A stretch of DNA of 64,000 nucleotides from Ampelocalamus luodianensis (lineage: Eukaryota > Streptophyta > Magnoliopsida > Poales > Poaceae). A program made the translations under genes and the position numbers. The notes under the pieces were generated by a model. It did not search any database and was not told where the DNA came from. It saw only the letters and a program-made list of their open reading frames with translations. Positions within the stretch are counted from its first letter, which is position 1. The number at the start of each line of letters is the position of its first letter. The DNA lies in the NCBI GenBank assembly GCA_036346255.1, contig CM070618.1, positions 59,841,655-59,905,654 on the forward strand. Direction: 5' to 3'. Shown here one piece after another: positions 12,361 to 24,984 of this stretch.

Positions 12361-12985
12361 ATGGCTGATAACATGAGTGGAACGATGAAAACACTAGGAC
12401 GGTGTGTGAATTGTTTGTTGAACAAGTAGAGGCAGGCAATCGCCCAAATACCCATTTGAATAATCTAGGGTATACTCTTGTGATACAAAAATTTGCAGAG
12501 AAGACTGGGCTGCAATACAAAAAGATGCAATTGAAGAACAAATAGGATAAATTAAAGAACGATTACAATATTTAGAGAAAATTGAGGACAAAGAAGACAG
12601 GCTTAGGTTGGGACCATGAAAAGAATACAATAAAGGCCACCGCCGAATGGCCGAACATTGCCTTAAAGTCATGTGCGTGCATCGACAGCTATTGATATTG
12701 AAGAGATTGAAGATGAGTGTGATGACAAATATAATAGTGATCGTGAAGATAAATCACCAATTGGCAGGACAGGGAAGAGACCTTGCGGCTCTAGCAATAA
12801 TAAGGGGAAGAAACCAAAGAGTGGGTCATGCATCTTTTGAAGCATTTGCAAAGAAAAGAGAGCAAGACTCGGTTTGTAGGATTAAGGATGTCATGGAATC
12901 GGTTGAAGAGTATGGTGCTGTTAATGGGAGTAATGAACACTTCATTACATCTAAAAATTTCTTAAAGGCGTAAAGGGAAATGTTT
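12361..12985 (+). pseudogene. Decayed SANT/Myb-like ORF, probably PIF/Harbinger ORF1
   Basis: From ATGGCTGATAAC at 12361, after a one-base shift, a frame reads NDENTRTVCELFVEQVEAGN, then LNNLGYTLVIQKF, QYKKMQLKNK and DKLKNDYNI. This is the helical pattern of the plant Myb/SANT-like domain found in PIF/Harbinger ORF1 proteins and in related host proteins. Two in-frame TAG codons sit where the family has Trp (NK*DKLK and YNI*RKL). That fits G-to-A decay of TGG. A second part, from about 12850 (SVCRIKDVMESVEEYG), lies in a different frame up to the stop at 12971-12973. No Harbinger DDE transposase was seen nearby. Confidence 0.6.
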
Positions 12986-13674
12986 ATGACTTTACGCAAT
13001 AGTTGAACACGATTTAAATGACTCAGAAGGAAGTATGATACCAAGGATGACAAATGGAAAATTGATTGTAACGCTAAGATAATTCTGGACATTTGTACAA
13101 ATAGTTTGTTTTGTATTCGCCTTTATTATATTTTTTTATCTCTATTGGCCTATAAGACTTTTTTTAGCTTGTAAGACAGTTTTTTCACTAGTTATATAAT
13201 GCCATTTGGACCTAATAGGTACTCATGTTTTTAGTTTGTTTGGGGATCTAAAGCATGTAATACGATTATTTTTTTTATCCGTAACAACGCACAAACATTT
13301 CAGCTATTAAGAATACAAAGGATATCAAAAGCGGATGACTCAGATTCGTAGCACTGTAGCAACAGCACCTCTGCTGAACTGAAGGATAGAATCCGGATCC
13401 CCTGCCTACGGGGTGCTAATACGTGCATGCGTAAAGACATGAAGTAATGCTGGAAGGGCATATGTAGTGCGTGGCCATGACACATGCCCCACCAGCATCT
13501 GCTGCAATCCACATGCACGCTAAGTCCCGCCTGCATGACAGCTCACTGCAAACACTACACTAGAGGGGGTGACACACTGGAGGTAAACAAAAACGATGCA
13601 ACTCAAAACAACTCTAGGCGGAAGGCGGAGACTCAGACAAAAAGGAATTTAAAATGAAATGAAATGAAAGAGTT
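12986..13674 (-). other. Downstream flank and probable 3' UTR of the host gene
   Basis: There is no coding signal. It contains T-rich runs at 13125-13200 and near 13270. The host-gene stop is at 13675-13677, so the part next to it should be 3' UTR. I could not place a poly(A) signal with confidence. Confidence 0.5.
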
Positions 13675-16600
13675 TCAATGTGTACTTTCTGGGGAATTAG
13701 GTATCCGACTTAAATTTACCCTACTCTCCACCAACAAAGCTTCACAATCCTCGCCACCCGCAACAACATCCAACTCCGAAACAAAGCTAGATGCATTCAC
13801 CTCACCAACCCCAGGGTTACCATCAATAACTTCGTCAGTCTCTCCTTTCATACCTTTCTCGACACCTGCATGCATGATAGAGACAGTCTCTTGACCGTCG
13901 GGAGGACTAGCAACAGCCGGAGAATCCTCCTTGCCTTGGCCAGGTTGTTCTGTGACTGCTGGTGGCATAACCTCCATACCATCATCCGATTCTCCAATGG
14001 CTGGAGGTGCCTCCTGCGAGCCATCAGCGTTTTCTACAATTACTTCTGGCGCACCATCCTTCAGGCCATCAGCAGGTACTGCAATTGCTGGAGATGCCAC
14101 ATCCTCCATGTCTTTGTCAGGCTCTGCAACTGCTGGAGGTGCCACTGCCTCCATATCTTCATCAGGTCCTGTGATTGCTGGAGGCGCCTCCACATCACCA
14201 GGTTCTGTAGTTGCCGGAGGTGCCTCCACCTCACCAGATTCTGTAGTAGCTTGAGGTGTCACCACCATGCCATCACCAGGCTCCTGTTTTAAAGGTGGCC
14301 CTTCCTCCATGATGCCACTATGATGGTGCGGAGCAGGGTTAGTCACCAACAATTCCTTCGGTGGAGTATGGTCAGGCATTTCTTCGTCATGATTATCTTC
14401 TGCTAAGTCCATCTTCCCTTCAGTTTGTACAAAAACTTGGGTAGGAGCCACAGCCTTTTCTGTCTGATTCTTGTGAAGGGCCATAGCTCTCTGTTATGGT
14501 GAAAAAATTGGATAAATTTAAAACACCCATGTCTATACATTGAGCTAAGACTATAGTATTATTACAAGAATATGGAATACTCAAACAATAAACTGAATTA
14601 CTGAATTCCAATTACGAATTAAAAGATCTTCAAAAGAAAAGATTGGGTAAGAATCTAAGACTTGCCTGAAAGATAACATTGTTGTTTTTTAGGTAAAGTG
14701 AACTCAACAGATTGGGGCTTCCATGTTTTCTAGTTATCTTTCCAACATTTCCATTGTTCTGTTGCAAAAGAAATAACCATCGTCAGAGAATAGGAAAACA
14801 ATATGAGAGGAAACATATACTAACATAAAAAAATAACCAATGTACTACCTGAATAAGTCCATTCCTAACCACTTGAGGGGCTTTTGCGATGCCCAAGTCT
14901 CCCAGCAAGGATATGCACCTTTTGTACAACTCTGACTCAACAAGATCATGTGACACACTAATTCTGGATAAATAGTTTTTAGAAAATACTGCAGTACCAT
15001 TACTTGACAACATAGAAGTCCTGAGTGGTGCTCCTTGTGCAGCTTCCGAATTTCTGACAGCACTTTTAGCACCATCCTTTGCTTCAGTTTTTTCTGAAGT
15101 CAAGTAGTCCATTTCTTTCTGCTCGGCATGAGGATTAAGATTGTATTGTCCACCAGAAGACTCAGAAACTGGGGTTGCTAAACAGTTGGGCTCCTTTTTA
15201 GCAACAGGAAGTTCAGTGCCAGCCAATTCATTTTGTCCCTTCAATGCATCACCAGTTGCCTCCCACCCTCTGCTGCCAGGAGGCGGCCTGTTCTGATCCC
15301 ACTCTTGCCTACCATACATATAGGTTTCACCCGCAAATACACCACTACCACCATTCCAAACTTGCAGGTGAGGGGGGCATGATTCATCTAGAGGATTAGG
15401 CCACCCAAATGGGCGCATGTGGGTCGAAAACCTGTCAACTGCATCATGCATAGGATATGAAACTCCAGGTTGGTTCAACTTCATTTGAGGCCTGAGGTTA
15501 AACATAGGTGGGGCAGGAAACTGATGAACAGGTGGGTGAAATCCAGGGCCACCATGTTGCATGGGGACAAAACCATTTGAAACTGGAGAAGGCCAGCTTG
15601 GTGGATTGTTCCAGGCATGTCCATGTCCACGTCCAGAGTTCATATCGTTCCTCTTCTGATGGCCATGGAACCTCCTATCTCCACTTTGAGGTCTACGATC
15701 ATCATCATGCGAACCCAAGAAGGAAGAATCTTCACTTCTGTGCCTCACAGGTGGTGGCAGTGGATGATTTGGAGAAGTACCTGAAAAATGGCCACCTCTG
15801 CTTATGGATGAAGCAGAAGGTGTTGGTTCTCTGTACGGAGCTTTAGCTGGTGTGCGATCTTGATGAAGTGGCCGGTCCAAGGATATGTCACCATCTCGAT
15901 CTCTGTATTTAGTAAGGCCGCTTCTTTCCCCTTTATTATCAAGACTACGGCCACCACTAAGCCTACCTGAAAACCTTTGGTCGCTAGAAGGGGATTTTTC
16001 AGATAACTGTTTCGGTGAAGGATGTGTGTCTTTCCTAGGTGTGCGATCATACTGAGATGATGTAGAAGTTTCCAATGGTATGTCACGTGACTGGAGATCA
16101 TCCTTTTGTTTGAGCCTCTCAGATGACCAATTGTCTGCATCCCTATCACGCAGTCTAGAAGCAGGTGTCCGTTCTCTCCCAGAAGATGTTCTTGGTCGAA
16201 TATTTCTCTCATCATACGGTATTTCTCTCTTTGTATGATCTGCCAATTTAGATCCATGCCTGGACATCAAATGATTAACCAGTTCAATGTTTAGAAGAAG
16301 CAAGTATTAAAGAGAAATGCAGACAGCATGAACTACTTCAAAATTTTCTTATTAGTTGCAAGAATTTGCAGTATTTCTCTATGTAAAACCAACATCCAGA
16401 GCATAGATTATGAAATTCAAGAACTTCTAGAAGACTTCTAGAAGTTTTCCTTAGTCAACTGCCTCTGAATAGGTAGATGGGAAGGGGCATCAGATAACAC
16501 ACAGCAGGATCAACCACTAGTGGTCAAACCCACTAAAACAACACAACTTCTTTTTCTCTGAGTACAAACAAAATGCTACCTCAATGAGGAGCCTATAAAT

Positions 16601-19403
16601 TAACTGAAAAATAGATTAGACAAATAAACCGCAAACCCTATTACCTCAGAGAGGATCCTTCCACCCACTAACCTATTCCACCCCATAACAGATCTTCTAT
16701 TTGCACTGAAAATAAACTGCATCTGTTACTTACCTTCAACAACTACAATAAACAACTTTAGTCACAAACCTACCTGATAAATGCCCACGAACACTTTACT
16801 CATGCAGTGTCCTCAGAAACTATAATTTACACACAGTGGTAAAGAGTTATTTCACTCTTACAGATACCAGCTAATCAACAACCATGTTAAGTCCAAATAG
16901 CAACACTTCTCTATCAATTTTCCATCTCATACAAAGATGCTTACAGCCCACTATATTATATGATCTACACTATTCATTAACCTATAAATGCACTTAGTAA
17001 ACATGCAACAAACAGTCCATGATTAACTTTAAATAATCAACATGACATAAACAAATTACTTCACTACTTCAATGAGCTGTAGTGCTGAAGTGGAACGTAA
17101 CATCTCCAACACTAAGACAAGATACAACTATAAAGCTGAAGTCTACTAAGATGAGTGCAGCATTTTCACATATCTCATCATAAAGAAGAAAGGTTACCAG
17201 CTTTGATCTTTGTCATGATAAGGACTTCGGCTAGGTGAACTTCTTGCATGGATTTTACTCGGACTAGAATCAACATTTTCTGGATGTCTATGATCAGACC
17301 TTGCTCTCTCAATCAAAGAATCGAGTCGCACACTGCCTGAAGATTTTTCCAAATTTCCACGTTGCTCACGTGCACTTGGAGGCTTCAAATCATAATGGTT
17401 GTCATTTTCCTCAGGAGGTCTTTTTCTCCCTCTATTTTCCTTATACCTACTGCCATAATCATCATAATGATCACCATCTTGAGCTATATCCTTTCTGTAA
17501 TGGCTCTCTGAAGCTCTGTGCCCATCTTTAGCGCTCTTATAATCAATCCTATCACTTTCATGATCTCGGGTCAAACGCTCATCCAGACACTTATCATCTT
17601 TCTGTCTTTTCTCCCTTTCATAACCATCCTTGTACTTTTCTTTATACTTGTCATCATCAAACTTTTGTTCCTTAGAGCTCCTAACTTTACCATGATCATA
17701 CCTGGACAGATTCTTCCTGGCATCACTCTCTCTATTGTCAGTGGGCCACTTATCTTTATCTTCAGAGTCATCTTTTCTTCGGCTATGTTTATCAGGCTCC
17801 TTATCGGGGTTACTGTATTTCTCTTTGGCTGGAGTTTCTGTTTCCAAAAGATCCAGTTTAGAAACACACAGGGAAAAAAAAAAGTTACACACACAGGGGA
17901 AAAAAAGTTATCATGGAACCCAAAAAACATATAGAGGCATATGTAAATAACATGCACAACATGCAAACTAATTTAACTACAATCGGTAATTTGATCACAA
18001 ACTTCACGATTCACAAATTATATTCTTCATAGATACATTGCTCACCACTTCCAAAAATGTTAGACCAGAAGCAGAGATTAATCATAGAAATAGTAATAAG
18101 ACTATCAATTTTTACGACAAAGTTTAGTCTCAATTCTTCAAAGCTAAATAAATATCCAACGATGATATCTATGGTTGAAGAGATTGCATTTCCAGCGGTT
18201 TGCTTCACCTAGCAGAGTAGCAGGTGAGATGGCATCAAAGTACAAGGAAAAAGCAAAAATACATGGAAGAATGGATTGTTCAATAGTAGAGAAAAATCAC
18301 TGTGTGGAACAACTAAGTGGAAAGATTGTTAAACTGGTGGAGTTCCATAACTTGCTATCCTTTTGGTCCAAAAGTTACTAGCATTTACTACAAAATTAAC
18401 ATGATGATGAAGTACAGAAGAACAAGTCGAAATGTAATCAGCCTAAGTAAAATGCTATGCAACCAAGTAAACATGTATAACTAAACCATACTAGCTCAAG
18501 CAAGTCCTATCATTGCACAGGTAGCACGAACAATATCAGCATTGTAGGGAACACTTCAACTCAGTGTTACCTTACCATTGATCTCTATATCTCTCTTGTA
18601 TGAGTAACCCTCCTCCTCCACCCTATTTGTCTTGGAGCCATTCTTCCTAGTACTGCCATCTTCATACCTCTCGTGCTTGGAATCGTAGTCTTTCTTGTCC
18701 CTCTCCCAGTCCTTTTGCCTCTCGCGTTCCCGATCCCGTTCTTTCTCCCGCTCTCTCCCCCTCTCCTTCTCCCGCTCTCTATCCCTTTCTCTGTCCCTAC
18801 CTCTTTCCCTCTCTCGCTCTTTCAGCCTCTCCCTTTCCCTCTCCTCTCCCTCTCCCTCTCCCTCTCCCTATCTCTGTCATCCTTAAACTGCGCACTACTC
18901 TCCCTCCCCCGCAAATCCTTCTCCTTCTCCGAGCGCCGCTTCCCAGAATCACTCTTCGACACAACCTCCTCAACCCTCTCCTCCAAGCCCACCATCCCCC
19001 TACTCGACCTCTTCGACTCATCCCCGGATCCCTTGGACTTCTCCGCCAGCTTCTCCACGTCAACGGGCCCAAACACCTCGCTCTTGGACCTCTTCTCGAC
19101 CAAGTGATCCTCGCACACGCCGCTGTTCCACCGGTCGCTGACCACATCCACCACCATCTCCTCGACCCTGTCCTTCCTCTTCCTCCCGTGGTCCGCGTAC
19201 CTGTTCCCCGAACTCACCACCTCCTTCCCCGACGACGACCGGCGCCTCTCCGGTTCGGGATCTCGCAAAACCCTAGCCTCCGCCGGCGCGGGCTCCTCCC
19301 GCGCACCAGCGCCGCCCGCCTCCTCGCCTTCGGACTCCGACCGCTCCACCGACCCGCCCCGCCTGTGCGACCGGTGCGACCTGTGGCGCGAGCTCCGAGG
19401 CAT
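13675..19403 (-). CDS. Host gene: five-exon, charged RS/RE-rich nuclear-type protein (about 1262 aa if the frame is restored)
   Basis: Exons on the minus strand are 19403-18576, 17837-17198, 16259-14849, 14758-14666 and 14490-13675. Introns 1-3 are GT-AG and intron 4 is GC-AG, and all phases agree. The start MPRSSRHRSHRSHRRGG was chosen over an in-frame ATG 11 codons upstream because it is basic and Ser/Arg-rich. Exon 1 ends in a long Arg/Glu/Asp repeat. Exon 2 is rich in Lys, Asp and Glu. Exon 3 has RD/RS stretches and a Pro/Gly/His part (GGPGFHPPVHQFPAPPMF), then a probable helix with SELYKRCISLLGDLGIAKAP. Exon 5 holds diverged Ala/Pro/Glu/Asp repeats and ends NLSRIPNSPESTH. From memory this resembles the plant family represented by Arabidopsis At5g53440; the function is not established, though RNA processing or chromatin is plausible. 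A one-base deficit near 18843 breaks exon 1, so it is a pseudogene or a sequence error. The uncorrected exons total 3788 bases, one short of 1263 codons. Confidence 0.82.
14491..14665 (-). other. GC-AG intron (intron 4 of the host gene)
   Basis: The donor reads CAG|GCAAGT and the acceptor CCATAACAG. A GC donor is a known minority class of U2 introns and normally has a strong flanking consensus, as here. Phase 0 on both sides joins FQ to RAMALHK without a stop. Confidence 0.75.
18690..18875. repeat. CT-rich hexamer microsatellite in exon 1
   Basis: The + strand shows runs of CTCTCC-like hexamers encoding Arg-Glu repeats on the minus strand. Between two units near 18841-18846 the run reads CCTCTCCTCTCCC, one C short of the pattern. 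This moves the downstream frame by one and would stop translation at 18822. Confidence 0.85.
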
Positions 19404-19686
19404 GGTGGGGCCACCCAGAACCCTAGCTCGAATCACACCCCGTCGGATGCGGCAGCCGAGGAGGCGGGGGAGGCCGAGGCGAGTCCAGAACCCTAGGGCC
19501 CGCGGGATCCGGGGGATCCAGGCAGTGGGGAGGGAGGGGAGGCGGGGCTTGGGCGGCTAGGGTTTTGGTGGGGGTGGGGAAACAGGAGGGAGGGGGGTGA
19601 GGAGAGTGGAGGTGGCGGCGAGGGATGGGAGACGACGAGTTCGTGGGTGGTGGAAATGGTGGGTCTGGGTCTCGGTGGAAAAGGTT
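19404..19686 (-). promoter_or_regulatory. 5' UTR and proximal promoter remnant of the host gene
   Basis: This is 283 bases of GC-rich DNA between the start codon and the copia element C1, with G-rich runs at 19500-19610 (on +). No TATA box is seen. The sequence is cut at 19687-19691 by the C1 target duplication ATTTT and continues at 26723. Confidence 0.55.
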
Positions 19687-19691
19687 ATTTT

Positions 19692-19938
19692 TGTTGAGGA
19701 ACCGTCATTTGCCAGTCAGGTCAAGCGATTCACCGTATATCTGATCGAAATCGTAAAACAATGCAAGAACACGAGAACACAACAATAGATGAAACACATG
19801 TGAGAGGGGACTGCGAGGCCGCTTTATTGCTCTTCCAATAATGAATTGTGTACATTGCTTGGGGGTCCTCCTATATATAGTCTACGGTGGATGAGGTGCC
19901 CACCCTGACCGGACTCTGGCGGGCCCGGTTTCCTAATA
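19692..19938 (-). repeat. C1 3' LTR, nearest the host gene
   Basis: It matches 26459-26717 apart from short indels and base changes. A TATA-like TATATATA (19872-19879) reads toward the host gene start, about 470 bases away. The polypurine tract lies in 19939-19960 (AAGGGATGAGAGCCCAAGGG on the minus strand). Confidence 0.9.
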
Positions 19939-20165
19939 CTCCCTTGGGCTCTCATCCCTTATGTCCATGCCTCGCTAAAACTCCATAAAACCAGTGGGAA
20001 AAATTTGGAGAAAGAGTACATGTATCATGTTCGCTATGTCGCACAATTGCCTCATTAAAAACCTTAACCGAGAAACTTCAGGAAAAACTCGTCAAGGGAA
20101 AAGAGTACAATTCACCCAATTTATTTAATCTCCGTGATTTACTCTTTGGGTACTGATCTTCGTAA

Positions 20166-21289
20166 TCAAGCTTTAGTAATGAGTTTGTGAAGGTTCTCCC
20201 CCGATCGTGCACTTCTAAGTCTTATCATTCCAATCCCATGCACGCACCTTTCAAAGCTAGATCTTTGAAGTGACTTAGTGAACAAATCTGCAAGATTTTC
20301 ACATGACTTAGTATGCGATGCCTTAATTTCGTCCATCTTTTGCATTTCATGAGCATAGAAGAATTTGGGGTTGATATGCTTTGTGAGAGGACTCTTCACA
20401 TAACCCATCTGTACTTGTGCAACACAAGCTGCATTATCTTCATAGATAATAGTGGGGGTTTGTGCGGTATTCAATCCACATGACTGCTGGAGGTGGTGAA
20501 TCATCCGCCGAAGCCAAGAGCATTCCGTGCGGCCTCAAATGCGGTGCTATAATTTATGAATGGTTCGTCGAAGTTGATACCAAACTCTGCTTAGATGATT
20601 TCCATGAAATTGCAGTTCCACCACACAGAAATACATAGCCTGTTTGCGACTTAGCTGTATGCGGTCCGCAGTGCAGCATCTGCATAGCCGATCATTGTAA
20701 GGTCTGGTTCTTTCGTAGAATAGGCCAAGATCTTTACTTCCTTGGAGGTATCGGAAGACGTCCTTTATTCCCCGCCAATGCCTTTTGGTAGGTTACTGCA
20801 CTATACCTTGCTAAAAGATTCATCGCAAAGCAATGTCCTGTCTAGTGCGGTTGCTAAATACATGAGTGCTCCAAGCTGCGCTCAAGTATGGGAATTCAGT
20901 CCCGAGACTTCCTCCCCTCTTCTTTAGGTCCAACGGGTCCTTGTCTTCTCGCAAGGATCTTAGATCATCGGCACTTCGAGGATATGCCTTTTCAAAGCCG
21001 AACCTTTCCAACACCTTACGAGTGTAGGTTGGTGATGTACTAAAATCCCTTGAGGTATGCTCAAGTTGCAAGCCTAAGCAATATTTGGTTTTACCCAAAT
21101 CTTTCATTTGAACTCGACTCGGTAAGAGCTTGCTTTTCCAATATCTTCCAAAGTCCCGATGATATTCGGATCATCTACATATCTTGAGATTATCTGAGAA
21201 TCCATCACCGATCGCCAGATAAAAACAGGACAATCCTCACTGTTCGTGTAGCCTTTCTTGCAGAAAGTCGCTAAGCGATTATACCACAT
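20166..21289 (-). pseudogene. C1 pol remnant: reverse transcriptase C-terminal part and RNase H
   Basis: At 20166-20504 the frame holds the copia RNase H end: IIYEDNAACVAQVQMGYVKS, TKHINPKFF and ENLADLFTKSL. At 20820-21289 are reverse transcriptase pieces: MKDLGKTKYCLGLQLEH, and a catalytic region with SRYVDDPNIIGT, where the family has YVDDLNIIG. Frames change every few hundred bases. The order and orientation agree with the LTRs. Confidence 0.88.
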
Positions 21290-23639
21290 CTGCTGATTGC
21301 TTGGTCCATACGGTGACTTTACTCGAGTTGCACATGTATAGATTTCTATTTGCTCTATCTTGGTTGATGCAGGATACCTTCGGTACCTTCATATAAATTT
21401 CGAATCCAAGTTCCCATAAAGGTATCTGATTACCACATCCATTAATTTCATTTCTAAATTCAGATTTATCGCCATTGAGATTAAGTATCTAAAGGTAGTT
21501 CCGCCATGACCGGGAATAGGTTTCTTCATAATCGACTCTGGTCTTTGAGTGAAACCTTGTGCAACAAGCCTTGCTTTATATCTTACAACTTCATTATTTT
21601 CATTTCTCTTTCGAACAAATACCCATTTATGCCCTACTGGTGCACATGGGGAGGTGTACGACTTACGAGCCCAAACACCTCTCTTTTGTTCAGAGATATT
21701 AATCTGCTTCTATTGCCTTCTTCCAATCTTTCCATCGATCTTTTCTTGCAATCAATGACGATGCGAGCTCGGATCAAGATCAATGATTGTGGCAATTTTC
21801 TTTGCAAAATAAATGTCGACATTAGTGTTGCTCTATTCATAGATTCTCCCGTGGTCACATAATTTATAGCTATTTCTTCATGGGGCGATTCGCTAATGCT
21901 TCTACTTGTTCACCGCCGCTTTCAATTGCGGGGCAAGTCCTTTAGTTTTTCTCCGATGTGTGCGCACACATCCATGCCGATGTCTCCCCGTGGGAATATT
22001 CAAATCTGTATGCCTTTTCTTTGAAGGTTCCATACGAGTGCCGTGTCTCAACGGCTCCCCTTCGCTTGTGGGGAACTTGGTGATCGGTGTGACAAGTCCT
22101 TCTTATCCTTTTTCGCCAGCGTCCCTGTTGCCAGGGATTCGAGGACCGGAGTTCTCGCCCTTTATTCGAGGCCTCTGGACGGGATTAGGGATACCTTCTA
22201 TTTTCTTTGGTATTTCAACCTCTCCTGTGCATTGCGTGCGAGCACATGCGACTTGGTCACGCTCTTCAAATCACTAAAGTGGTCGAGCGGTTGATTCGCT
22301 AATGCTTGCAAATCAATTATCTTACGACTTCTCTATCCGCTTCACTAGTGTGTGGTCATGTGCATTAATTCACGGGCTTGCCACGTTATTTCCCGACATT
22401 TTTCATCAAGAGGTTGATTTCCTCCCTAATGACGGAAACTATCCTCATCAAATATGCTATCGTAAACGGTCAGTATGCAAATCTCGATCATTGGGTCGAA
22501 TACGATTATGGATGCGATCTCATAACCAACGTATATCCCGTTTTTGGAGAGGGCCCATTGCGAGTTCATTGCGGTGGTGGTATAGGTACATAAACCTTGC
22601 AACCAAACCTTCGAAGATGAGAGATTTTCGGTGGTGACCCTTGTGCTAGTTGCATAGGTGAATGGATGTTGTATGCTGACGGTCTAAAATTGATGAGAGT
22701 TGTTTGCATGCGGATCATGCGTGTCCCAACACGTAGTTGGTAAGTTACAATTGTAAAAGCGGTCGGGCAATGAATTTAATTCTTTTAATCAATGCTACGC
22801 TAGTCCATTCTGAGTGTGGACATGTGGTACCGAGTGCTCAACGGTAATTCCCGTTGCCATGCAATAATCATCAAATGCCTTTGAAGTAAATTCTCGGCGT
22901 TGTCCATTCGATGGACTTCACATGATGATCGGAAAATTATTCTTTATTTTAATTATCTGCGAGATCGACTTTGCAAAGCATGATTTCTTGTAGATAACGA
23001 GCATACATGCGACCATTTCGAGGAAGCATCGATGAGCACCATAAAGTACCTAAATGGCCCCGATAGGCTGAATAGGACATAAATATCTCCTGGATTCGGT
23101 CCAAGAATGCGAGGATTTCATCCTTCACTTTCGAGAGGAGAAGGTCTAGTAATTAATTTCCGGTGGCACATGCAGGCACACGAAATCTTCTCGGATTCGG
23201 AAATTCTTTACATTGATATTATGTCCTGAGAATTGTTAATTATATTTCTCATCATTCTAAGACCTGGTGGCCTAATCTATCATGCCGAGACGTAAAAGTT
23301 GAGCTTCTAAAAGATGTTTCGGGACGATATAAATTGCAGTGCCCTAATATGAGTGTAGTATAGCCCGATTCATATGAAGGAAGTCGTTCTAATACCCTTT
23401 TCCCATTCTCTTCACGCTTTGTAATGAGCGGTATTCCTTACCATACTCTTCTTCAGTCTCTACATGGAGACCGTTAGCGCGAATATCTTTAAAACTTAAG
23501 AGAGTTCTAGTCGATTCCGGGTACAACAAGGCTTCTTCAATGACCAATGTCGTGCCCATTGGAAGTATAATTGTGGCTCTTCACGAGCCTATTATACAAG
23601 TATCATTGCCACGATTGTCGTGAAGACTACCGAGATTCT
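21290..23639 (-). pseudogene. C1 pol remnant: degenerate integrase and reverse transcriptase N-terminal region
   Basis: By position this should hold integrase and the front of reverse transcriptase. Only short patches suggest coding on the minus strand, none longer than 75 residues. The + strand ORFs at 21506-22637 are shadows. Many frame breaks are present. Confidence 0.6.
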
Positions 23640-23706
23640 TGCCGATCGACCGAAAAATTTCGTCTCTCTTAGTATGGTATTCGTTGTGCCGCTATCCGCT
23701 AGACAC
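23640..23706 (-). pseudogene. C1 protease motif
   Basis: One minus-strand frame reads CLADSGTTNTILRETKFF. This is the copia aspartic protease site (DSGTT). It lies between the gag and integrase remnants, as expected. Confidence 0.75.
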
Positions 23707-23954
23707 ACTTCCTCCATAGGGCGCCACACGCGTTCTGATATATAAAGTATTTATCAATATGGAGCAAAACAATCCACACATAAAACATACTTCAAAACAG
23801 AACAAAACTTGCTTTATTAATACGGGAAAAGTCTTGCTGGACATATCATAAGAATTTATTGCAAATGCTCTTCTAGAGCTTACAACCTTTATTCAATAAT
23901 TCAAAATTCTAACATAAACTGCAAACGACTGTAAAACTAAGTGCCATGCATGCA

Positions 23955-24984
23955 CTAGATTGAATCAGCGAAGTAAGAATTAACTTCTGCCTGAATCTCA
24001 TCTACTTCTATCTTTTCTTCTTCAGCAACTACGGCTGCGGCCGCTGCAATGTCCAAAGAAGGAGTGGTAGGGTTTGCTGCAGGGATGTCCACATCCATAG
24101 GTGCAGCCAATGACTGTGGATCTTCAATGCCTGCAATGGCGAGGTGCGCTTCATGTTGTCCTTTGCCCTTCTTCTTTGCCTTGAAAGCATCGATCACGTC
24201 TTTGCGGTTCACGGCGGACACGTGACCAATGTCCCCAAGTGCCACATTTGTAGCAGCTTTGGTCCTGCTGACCATAGGGCTTCTCATCGCGCTTCTTTTG
24301 GTCGCCTTTCTTGACTTGAGCATTTTGCTTAGTTTTGTGGCTCATGACCTTACCCTTCCCGCCTCTGCGCCGAGTGAGGCTTTCTCCTTGTAGTCGCTAG
24401 CATTGACTTCATGGCCAACTTTGCTACTAGGTGGTGCGAGATGTAGTTCTTTACGAGAACCTCATCTTGAGCTTCCGCAACTTGCATAATATCAATCGAT
24501 TCGCATATTCCTTGAAACCATCCTCGACGATAGTTGCGTGCGGATTGCACGCATTTGGGTGAAAGGTAGATAGGGTTTTCTCAATCCTCTCTCATCTGTG
24601 ATTACTTTACCACAAAGTCAAGATTTGTACAAATTCGTGCAGCGAGTTGTACTCCCCACGGTCTTATAGTCGACCAAACGTAGTCGAGTCCATTCTGCTC
24701 TCGCCGGCGGCAGATGGTGTACCGATTTCTCGACCGCTTCTTTAGGGCGGTCCATAAAGCGATCGCTCTTCTACGCCATATACTCATTCTTGAGAGTTGA
24801 CAAAGATGATGTCCGAGGAAATGAAGTGCTCGATCATTTTCCTCGGCGGTTGAACGACATCCCGCAAGGCGCCGAGTCGATAGCGACACGGAGCTTCTTG
24901 GCTCCCGGTACAATCTCGACATCGATGCCCAAGTCAAATAATCAGCCATGCTTGGGCGGCTCCTCGAACTCGGTTAAGTAATTC
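23955..24984 (-). pseudogene. C1 gag remnant with one zinc knuckle
   Basis: Three overlapping minus-strand frames hold pieces of copia gag. DQSCYKCGTWGHWSR near 24240 is a CCHC knuckle with its last Cys lost. Before it come Lys/Asn/Gln-rich residues. After it comes an acidic, Ala-rich C-terminal part ending VNSYFADSI at 23955. The N-terminal gag domain (24350-24949) is scrambled by frameshifts. Confidence 0.7.

Noticed and set aside
18673..19107. Leu/Ser/Pro-rich + strand ORF of 144 residues
   Set aside because: Shadow of the Arg/Glu repeat in exon 1 of the minus-strand gene.
20742..22637. Several + strand ORFs of 60-120 residues
   Set aside because: Antisense to the copia pol remnant on the minus strand. 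No recognisable motifs.
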